From NCBI GenBank assembly GCA_002453315.1, contig DKGO01000206.1, positions 1 to 21,660 on the forward strand: 21,660 nt of DNA, given 5' to 3'. The translations under genes and the position numbers were made by a program. Below are positions 16,400-21,660 of the stretch, piece by piece. Each line of letters starts with the position of its first letter. The first letter of the stretch is position 1. The notes under the pieces are model-generated. The model did not search any database and was not told where the DNA came from. It was given only the letters and a program-made list of their open reading frames with translations. The DNA is from Caryophanales bacterium UBA6768. Its GTDB lineage: Bacteria > Bacillota > Bacilli > Bacillales_D > Amphibacillaceae.

Positions 16400-17410
16400 T
16401 TACACTAATGTCAATGAGGGATTGGCATTTAAATCCATCGATGAAAATTGTTGCTTTTCGTATTTAATACTTGCTGCAGCAGCAATCATTGCGGCATTAT
16501 CTGTACAAAGTTCGATAGGTGGTATAAATACAGGGATATTCGTTAATTCAAAGCGTTTATTTAAGGAGACACGCAGTCCTTTATTTGCTGCTACACCACC
16601 AGCAACAATTAACTGTTTTACTTGGTACCTTTTCGCTGCCTCATAAGTTTTTTCAGTTAAAACCTCGATGACACTTGCTTGAAAACTAGCGGCAACAGTT
16701 GAAATATCAACCTTTTCACCCCGTTGTCTGGAGTTATGCACATAGTTATTCACAGCCGACTTTAATCCACTGAAACTAAAATGAAACGAACCTTCTTCTA
16801 ACCATGCACGGGGAAAATCAATTGTTGCTTTGCCTTTTTGGGCCAATTGATCGATATGGGGTCCTCCAGGATAGGGGAGCTCAATCATACGCGCTACTTT
16901 ATCATATGCTTCTCCAGCGGCATCGTCTAAAGTTTCACCAATCAGTTCATAATGATCATCATCTTGCATTACTATTAGTTCTGTATGCCCACCAGATACA
17001 ACCAATGCTAATAGAGGAAATTCAAATTCTTGTTCTATCCGATTTGCGAAAATATGGCCGGCAATATGATTGACAGCAATAAGCGGTTTATTTTTTGTAA
17101 AAGCGAGCGCTTTTGCCGCAGTTACTCCAATTAGTAAAGCACCTACTAATCCCGGTCCTTCAGTAACGGCTATTGCATCAATATCCCCCCAGGTAACTTT
17201 TGCTTGTTCCATTGCTGTTTCTAGGATAATCGTAATTTGTTCAACATGCTTTCGCGAGGCTACTTCGGGCACAACCCCACCAAATACCTGATGAATATCA
17301 ATTTGAGATGCGACTGCATTTGATAAAATTTCTCTCCCATTTTTTACGATTGCCACAGCCGTTTCATCACAGCTTGTTTCAATTCCCAAAATGATATGGT
17401 CATGTTTCAT
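16400..17410 (-). CDS. tsaD: tRNA t6A37 threonylcarbamoyltransferase TsaD
   Basis: TsaD moves the threonylcarbamoyl group onto A37 of ANN-decoding tRNAs, with TsaB and TsaE, both encoded in this operon. The 336-residue protein shows the N-terminal [15 protein letters not shown], the metal-binding His115 and His119 in [28 protein letters not shown] and the metal ligand Asp304 in LCTDNAAM. The length is normal. The start ATG 17410 overlaps the rimI stop as ATGA, with GGGTGA 7 bases before it, which points to translational coupling; a GTG at 17425 is also in frame but would overlap rimI further. It is the last gene of thiL-tsaE-tsaB-rimI-tsaD. A pair of DnaA-like boxes lies within codons 220-226. 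Confidence 0.97.
   Translation of the reverse strand: MKHDHIILGIETSCDETAVAIVKNGREILSNAVASQIDIHQVFGGVVPEVASRKHVEQITIILETAMEQAKVTWGDIDAIAVTEGPGLVGALLIGVTAAKALAFTKNKPLIAVNHIAGHIFANRIEQEFEFPLLALVVSGGHTELIVMQDDDHYELIGETLDDAAGEAYDKVARMIELPYPGGPHIDQLAQKGKATIDFPRAWLEEGSFHFSFSGLKSAVNNYVHNSRQRGEKVDISTVAASFQASVIEVLTEKTYEAAKRYQVKQLIVAGGVAANKGLRVSLNKRFELTNIPVFIPPIELCTDNAAMIAAAASIKYEKQQFSSMDLNANPSLTLV
16734..16754 (+). promoter_or_regulatory. Two degenerate DnaA boxes inside tsaD
   Basis: TTATGCACA (16734-16742) and TTATTCACA (16746-16754) both fit the relaxed consensus TTATNCACA. Start-to-start spacing is 12 bp and both point the same way as the perfect pair, which lies exactly 400 bp to the left. They fall in the tsaD codons for NNYVHN. 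Confidence 0.6.
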
Positions 17411-17856
17411 TGTAAATTCACCCACATTACTAGTGCATCCTCTCCATTATCTGGATAATAGTTTTTTCTAATCCCCCCGTGAACAAGGCCAAATTTCCGA
17501 TACAAATTTTGTGCTGCCACATTAGATACCCGGACTTCTAATGATAATCGATTAGCCCCTTGTTGAAGGATGTATTGTAATGCAAAACCAAACAATTTTT
17601 CCCCTATTTTATAACCACGATATTGCGGCAAAATAGCGATATTTGTTACCTGTGCATCATCTAAAACAAGCCACAAGCCAATATAGCCAACTATTTCCCC
17701 CTCAATTTCAACGACAAAATAATGGGCATAATCATTGTGTTTCATTTCATGTTCATACGTTTCTTCCGTCCATGGACTTGTAAATGAAGCCTTTTCTACT
17801 TGGTAAACAGCAGGTACATCCTCTATATACATTTTTCTAATTTTAGCTTCAGCCAC
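17407..17856 (-). CDS. rimI: Ribosomal protein S18 N-alanine acetyltransferase RimI (GNAT)
   Basis: The protein has the GNAT fold with the acetyl-CoA loop around [12 protein letters not shown], the FTSPWTEE start region, [10 protein letters not shown] and the C-terminal [30 protein letters not shown] typical of RimI, which acetylates the N-terminal Ala of ribosomal protein S18 and possibly other targets. I prefer GTG 17856, with GGATGGGG 6 bases before it; the ATG at 17868 has AAAGG directly against it, leaving no room for a proper spacing, although it cannot be excluded. The GTG start gives 149 residues, close to B. subtilis. The gene is between tsaB and tsaD; its stop codon TGA overlaps the tsaD ATG. 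Confidence 0.92.
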   Translation of the reverse strand: MAEAKIRKMYIEDVPAVYQVEKASFTSPWTEETYEHEMKHNDYAHYFVVEIEGEIVGYIGLWLVLDDAQVTNIAILPQYRGYKIGEKLFGFALQYILQQGANRLSLEVRVSNVAAQNLYRKFGLVHGGIRKNYYPDNGEDALVMWVNLQ

Positions 17857-17871
17857 GGTGTTCCCCATCCT

Positions 17872-18564
17872 TTATTTTTCAAGCTTCATCTCAGCCTCTG
17901 TTTTCCGAATATAATTAGGTATGACAGTATGAACATTTTTTCTATTATTTTGATGATGTTCATGTAAAACTAGCAAGTTTTCCGCGATTGTTTTTTTATT
18001 TTTAACAGGAAGAAAAACAGCCTTATCTCCTAATTGATTTGAAATAATGGCCTCATATGTTGATAAATGAGGACTTACGAAACAAATTTTCCCTTCAATC
18101 AATTCAAGTTTATCTAACCATTCATTTACGTGCATGTGACAATCAGCTATTTTATTAGTAAGTTGTTGATCTTCATTTACATATAACCCAGTATAAACAG
18201 CATCTCTTCTTGCATCAAAAAAAGAACAGATCACTTTTTCTTGTTCTTGACCCAAAGCAGATAAAGAAGTTGCTTTTAAGCTAGACGTGGAGTAAATTGG
18301 AATATCGAGTGCCCAGGCCATTGTCTTTGCTGTTGTTACACCAATTCTTGTGCCTGTATATGAGCCTGGTCCATGGCCAATGATGATTTCATCTAATTCG
18401 TCCGGGTCTACACTGGCCCGTTCCATTACTTTAACAATTGTTGGCATTAAATGACTGGCATGATCATTTTTAGTTACGATGGCCATCTTTTCACTTACTT
18501 TATTAGCTTGCGATAACGCAACGGACAATGTTTCTGTTGCAGTATCTATAGCAAGTACATTCAT
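17872..18564 (-). CDS. tsaB: tRNA t6A biosynthesis protein TsaB
   Basis: TsaB is the inactive TsaD paralog that dimerises with TsaD and is needed, with TsaE, for t6A synthesis. The 230-residue protein has the ASKHA-type start LAIDTATETLSVAL, the central GHGPGSYTGTRIG motif (residues 64-76) and a C-terminal region ending in VHTVIPNYIRKTEAEMKL, a common feature of TsaB. The metal-binding His motif of TsaD is absent, as expected. GAGAGG is 8 bases before ATG 18564. The gap to tsaE is only 6 bp. Confidence 0.95.
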   Translation of the reverse strand: MNVLAIDTATETLSVALSQANKVSEKMAIVTKNDHASHLMPTIVKVMERASVDPDELDEIIIGHGPGSYTGTRIGVTTAKTMAWALDIPIYSTSSLKATSLSALGQEQEKVICSFFDARRDAVYTGLYVNEDQQLTNKIADCHMHVNEWLDKLELIEGKICFVSPHLSTYEAIISNQLGDKAVFLPVKNKKTIAENLLVLHEHHQNNRKNVHTVIPNYIRKTEAEMKLEK

Positions 18565-18570
18565 TTTATA

Positions 18571-19056
18571 TTACCTCTCACACATTTTATGTTCAATATA
18601 TTCTTTAATTTTGACCATAATATTCTCATAATATTTTCCAATTGGTTGAAAAGCCAATTCTCTTTTATTCAACTCGATCATGGTGATCACGATGTTTAAT
18701 CTCTTATTAGGGAGAAAATCTTCAATAAATTGGGCCCATTCAATGATTGCAATCCCATCCCCACCAATTAATTCTTCAAAACCGATGTCTTCAGCCTCGT
18801 TTTCCAATCGATAGGCGTCGATATGATATAACGGTAATGTTCCTTTGTATTGCTTCATCATGGTAAATGTAGGACTTGTCACATTTCGAGTAATTGCTAA
18901 GCCTTTGGCAAAGCCTTTCGTAAATGTAGTTTTGCCTACTCCCAAATCGCCCTCTAGGGTCACGATGTCACCCTTTTTTAATTGTGTAGCGATAAAGGAG
19001 GCAATTTCCTTCGTTTCCTTCTCAGACTTAGACATGTACGTATACAGTTTCGACAC
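18571..19056 (-). CDS. tsaE: tRNA t6A biosynthesis ATPase TsaE
   Basis: TsaE is the small P-loop ATPase that drives the TsaB-TsaD cycle. The 161-residue protein has the Walker A GDLGVGKTT (36-44), the conserved VTSPTFTMMKQY (59-70), HIDAYRL (78-84) and IIEWAQF. The start is GTG 19056: the alignment with B. subtilis TsaE supports this residue as the first. The ribosome binding sequence AGGTGG is unusually close, with only about one base between it and the GTG. The next ATG (19035) would leave about 20 bases to the same site, so neither choice has ideal spacing. The gene follows thiL by 21 bp. Confidence 0.94.
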   Translation of the reverse strand: MSKLYTYMSKSEKETKEIASFIATQLKKGDIVTLEGDLGVGKTTFTKGFAKGLAITRNVTSPTFTMMKQYKGTLPLYHIDAYRLENEAEDIGFEELIGGDGIAIIEWAQFIEDFLPNKRLNIVITMIELNKRELAFQPIGKYYENIMVKIKEYIEHKMCER

Positions 19057-19077
19057 ACCACCTATGTAACAATTAAT

Positions 19078-20052
19078 TTATCTCAAATGTGTAAATCCTT
19101 GCTTGTTTAAAATCATCGGACGATGTTGCCTGCTCTGATAAAGTAGTACCTTTCCGGCTTTATTTTCCTTAACAAATCCTACTTTCTTTATTGGGGTATT
19201 TGTTTTTTCAGCAATTTCAACCACTTTAGACCAATATTCCTTAGAAACAGTACCGATTAATTCATAATCCTCTCCACCGAAATATACCCATTTAAAACTT
19301 TGCTTGATTGAAAATTGTTTTAATGCATCGTTAGTGGGAATACTTTGTTCAAACAAATGAATGGAAACTTTAGAAGCTTCAGCAATTTCCGCTGCTTCAT
19401 TAGCAATTCCATCACTTATATCATTAAGGGCCATTCTCGGAATAAGGGATAAGGCCCTGGAAAAGTTGACTCTTGGTGTCGGCTCTTGAAGCTGTTTTAT
19501 AAAATAGTCCCCTTTATCCAAATGGCGTAAATTTTTATTTTGGGGCAAATATAATCCGGCCTGTGAATTACCTAAGGTTCCTGTAACAAATACGATGTCA
19601 TTATCTTTAGCAAGATGACGATAACGCGCTCTTTCGTTTTTTACATGACCAATAATCGTAATTGATAACGTGAACCGTTCTCCCGAGACCGTATCTCCAC
19701 CAATTAGATCGATACTGTATTTTTGTGCTAGCGACTTCATTCCGGAAAAAATGTCAGCTATCTCACTTGATGTCCAAGAATTTGGAATGACAATCGCGAC
19801 TAAATAATAAGAAGGTGTTGCTCCCATGGCGGCTATATCACTGAGATTTGCAGTTAGTGCTTTATAGCCAATTTGCCAAGGAGACAACGTCTCCCGTGTG
19901 AAATGTATATTTTCAACAAACAGATCCACCGCGGTTACAACACTATCATTTGGTTGGTCAAATACGGCTGCATCATCGCCTATACCTTTTTGAATGTTTG
20001 ACTGATGATAGGTATTTTGTTTAATTTTATTTATCAATTGAAATTCATCCAT
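19078..20052 (-). CDS. thiL: Thiamine-monophosphate kinase ThiL
   Basis: ThiL phosphorylates thiamine phosphate to the active cofactor thiamine diphosphate. The 324-residue protein has the PurM-like fold with GIGDDAAV (23-30), AVDLFVENIHF (41-51), SDIAAMGATP (71-80), IGGDTVSG and the C-terminal YFGGEDYELI. ATG 20052 is chosen since AAGGT lies 8 bases before it; three other possible starts (20055-20061) lie within the same short stretch. It begins the operon thiL-tsaE-tsaB-rimI-tsaD, an arrangement shared with B. subtilis (ydiA-ydiB-ydiC-ydiD-ydiE). No convincing promoter was found in the 126 bp upstream before the lipoprotein terminator. Confidence 0.96.
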   Translation of the reverse strand: MDEFQLINKIKQNTYHQSNIQKGIGDDAAVFDQPNDSVVTAVDLFVENIHFTRETLSPWQIGYKALTANLSDIAAMGATPSYYLVAIVIPNSWTSSEIADIFSGMKSLAQKYSIDLIGGDTVSGERFTLSITIIGHVKNERARYRHLAKDNDIVFVTGTLGNSQAGLYLPQNKNLRHLDKGDYFIKQLQEPTPRVNFSRALSLIPRMALNDISDGIANEAAEIAEASKVSIHLFEQSIPTNDALKQFSIKQSFKWVYFGGEDYELIGTVSKEYWSKVVEIAEKTNTPIKKVGFVKENKAGKVLLYQSRQHRPMILNKQGFTHLR

Positions 20053-20183
20053 CACCATCAACCTTCAATAACAGTTATCAAAGTTATTTTCTCACCTTTT
20101 ACATGCCAATTCAATGAATAAATTTTCCCATCGGAAATTAAAATTATTCTTTTATCATTATTACCATTTTATCATATGTTTAC

Positions 20184-20227
20184 AAAAAAACTCCTTAAGC
20201 ACACATAGAATGAATGTAACTTAAGGA
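20184..20227 (-). terminator. Terminator of the first lipoprotein gene
   Basis: On the minus strand CCTTAAG pairs with CTTAAGG, extended by about 5 inner pairs around a seven-base loop, and is followed by seven T residues. It lies 27 bases after the stop codon and separates the lipoprotein gene from thiL. Confidence 0.85.
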
Positions 20228-20253
20228 ATATAGTATTTGGATTTGATATTATT

Positions 20254-20769
20254 TTACCACCGTTTAATATATTTTACTTCGACGAAAGAATTACCCTCTT
20301 CTATTTTCACATTAGCCATAAAACTTGGTCCATCTATAATCATGGCAGATATTTGTTGACCTACACCGTCAGGATCAAGACCGTCAATGAAAATTTCCAA
20401 ATCATTATCTAGAACATATTCCCGATAAATATCTAATAATTCAGTTTGCCGGTCGCCTCCCACCTCATACATTACTGACATGGCTTTTTGGCTATCATCT
20501 TCTATCTCGAAAACATTGATGATTTGAGCATCTTCCGGAAAATAAATGTCTTCGGGGAAATCTTCAGGAAGTTGACCACCTAATGAGAATCCAGTAATTT
20601 CAGCATTATCTTCTCTATCTGTGAACTCTTCACTATTTCCGTCTGACGAATTAAAGGAAATACCATCCGTGGAAATCTCTAACACATTATTACCGATGGG
20701 AATAGATACACAACCCGTCAACATAATTATTAAAAACACCATCAAGACGCTTACTTTTACATCGGACAT
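20254..20769 (-). CDS. Lipoprotein of unknown function, paralog of the next gene
   Basis: A protein of 171 residues with a signal peptide (MSDVKVSVLMVFLIIML) and the lipobox LTGC, so it is exported and lipid-anchored. After the Cys comes VSIPIGNNVLEIS, then a Ser/Asp/Glu-rich linker (SSDGNSEEFTDREDNAE), a PEDFPEDIYFPEDA motif and a beta-rich C-terminal domain. No family with known function is recognised. The second ATG of an ATG-ATG pair (20769) is chosen for its spacing of 7 bases to AGAGG; the first, at 20772, is possible. The frame is open another 18 codons upstream, with no ribosome binding site. It shares layout and motifs with the lipoprotein gene at 20935-21498, so the two arose by duplication. 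It has its own terminator. Confidence 0.82.
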   Translation of the reverse strand: MSDVKVSVLMVFLIIMLTGCVSIPIGNNVLEISTDGISFNSSDGNSEEFTDREDNAEITGFSLGGQLPEDFPEDIYFPEDAQIINVFEIEDDSQKAMSVMYEVGGDRQTELLDIYREYVLDNDLEIFIDGLDPDGVGQQISAMIIDGPSFMANVKIEEGNSFVEVKYIKRW

Positions 20770-20895
20770 CATATTGCCTCTTTTCAGTATTAAATTTTGA
20801 TCATACTTAGTTGACTTTAAATCCAAATTTTCACATTAATGATCATTTAATTTGGTCGTTTAGAAATTTAATTCTTTTGAGAAAATTTTCATTTT

Positions 20896-20927
20896 AAAAA
20901 TAGGGGCTTCCTTAACTGAAAAGCCCC
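20896..20927 (-). terminator. Terminator of the second lipoprotein gene
   Basis: On the minus strand GGGGCTT pairs with AAGCCCC across an 11-base loop, followed by TATTTTT. It starts 8 bases past the stop codon. Confidence 0.85.
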
Positions 20928-20934
20928 ATTTTAC

Positions 20935-21498
20935 CTATTCCTCTTCACTATGAATGGTATAGCTTAATAAAACTTCAATTCCCTCATCGGACCTGGCAAC
21001 CATCAAACTAATCGTTTCTATTTCATCCCTTGATGCACTAAATTGACCACCATCTCCATAATTTGACTCACTAACAGCATCATATCCGGCACCTTCCGCA
21101 TAATCTACATACATTTTTAAGTACTTCGAAACATCGTCATCGCCTTCAACAATATAGGCGACATTCATTCCATGTGAACCATCTACTTTGGTACTAACCC
21201 CTCCTGTGATTGTTGCATCACCCGGAATTGGAATATCCTTCGGAAAGTCCTCTGGGATTTCTTGACCAGATTTTTGACTATATTCCATTTCATTTCCATC
21301 TTTATCAGTACCTGTCATAGAAAAACTACCTTCATCTTCATCTACATTTATTTTAGTAGTTTCTCCCTCTTTATTTTTCACTTCAAAACCGTCTTTAGAT
21401 AGTTTGATAGAATTTCCATTACCAATAGGTATAGAAATACACCCAGCTAACATGACAACTAACAGTGTCATTACAATACCCAACGAAATTTTCTTCAT
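20935..21498 (-). CDS. Lipoprotein of unknown function, paralog of its neighbour
   Basis: A 187-residue protein starting MKKISLGIVMTLLVVMLAGC, a clear lipoprotein signal with the lipobox LAGC. The mature part begins ISIPIGNGNSIKLSKDG, continues as a charged segment (KDGFEVKNKEGETTK, DEDEGSFSMTGTDKDGNE) and has PEDFPKDIPIPGDA followed by a beta-rich domain, just as in its neighbour. Identity between the two is clear at CxSIPIGN and PEDFPxDI and weaker elsewhere. Function is unknown; the protein should sit on the outer face of the membrane. AAGGGG lies about 11 bases before ATG 21498. A good promoter stands upstream and a terminator downstream, so it is monocistronic. The acidic character would suit a salt-tolerant organism but is not proof. 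Confidence 0.85.
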   Translation of the reverse strand: MKKISLGIVMTLLVVMLAGCISIPIGNGNSIKLSKDGFEVKNKEGETTKINVDEDEGSFSMTGTDKDGNEMEYSQKSGQEIPEDFPKDIPIPGDATITGGVSTKVDGSHGMNVAYIVEGDDDVSKYLKMYVDYAEGAGYDAVSESNYGDGGQFSASRDEIETISLMVARSDEGIEVLLSYTIHSEEE

Positions 21499-21574
21499 TT
21501 ATAATTCGACCCCTTATTTTAAAATTCAAAAATATTAAGGTATGCTATTTTTTGGAATTTTAAAATATATTTAA

Positions 21575-21603
21575 ATTATAAGTGAAGTTATGTAATTAAT
21601 CAA
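21575..21603 (-). promoter_or_regulatory. Promoter of the second lipoprotein gene
   Basis: On the minus strand TTGATT (21598-21603) and a perfect TATAAT (21575-21580) are 17 bases apart, giving a leader of about 70 bases before the start codon at 21498. Confidence 0.7.
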
Positions 21604-21660
21604 TGAAGAATTATCACTTTTATATATGTTTAAAATTATTTATCCATATGTGAAAACAAA

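Overview
The window looks like chromosome of a low-GC member of the Bacillaceae. The evidence is AT-rich DNA, strong GGAGG-type ribosome binding sites, several GTG/TTG starts, sigma-A-type promoters, a CIRCE operator, and a gene neighbourhood matching the Bacillus subtilis thiL (ydiA) to groEL segment. No species can be named from this alone. Most genes lie on the minus strand, so the B. subtilis order reads from right to left.

Right part (about 11.7-21.6 kb). At the far right are two related lipoprotein genes of unknown function. Next comes a tight operon, thiL-tsaE-tsaB-rimI-tsaD, which carries three of the enzymes for the tRNA t6A modification plus a ribosomal-protein acetyltransferase and thiamine-phosphate kinase. 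A RodA-type SEDS glycan polymerase gene follows, then a divergent ABC-F ATPase gene (ydiF), then moaC-rex. Two perfect DnaA boxes lie between the rodA-like gene and tsaD, and a second, degenerate pair with identical spacing lies 400 bp away inside tsaD.

Middle (about 5.6-11.5 kb). A PAS-PAS-GGDEF diguanylate cyclase and a small membrane protein stand where B. subtilis has tatAy-tatCy. Then come ydiK and ydiL (CPBP protease) on the plus strand, a luxS gene, and the groES-groEL operon with a perfect CIRCE, a promoter and a strong terminator.

Left part (1-5.6 kb). This looks accessory. Just past the groEL terminator lie the wreck of a tyrosine recombinase and a piece of an IS3-family OrfB. Then comes a class-III aminotransferase gene, a second scrambled IS3-family remnant (OrfA plus the two ends of OrfB), and an operon of a PotA-like ABC ATPase, an aspartoacylase/AstE-family deacylase and a solute-binding lipoprotein cut off by the window edge. 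The two IS3 pieces cover different parts of the transposase and flank the aminotransferase gene. The island probably takes up and processes an acylated amino acid or similar compound, but the substrate cannot be read from the sequence.

I found no tRNA, rRNA, CRISPR array or clear riboswitch. No obviously new multi-gene system is present. The points most worth a second look are the IS3-flanked catabolic island, the paired DnaA boxes, the palindrome at the luxS promoter, and the gene insertions in an otherwise conserved neighbourhood.
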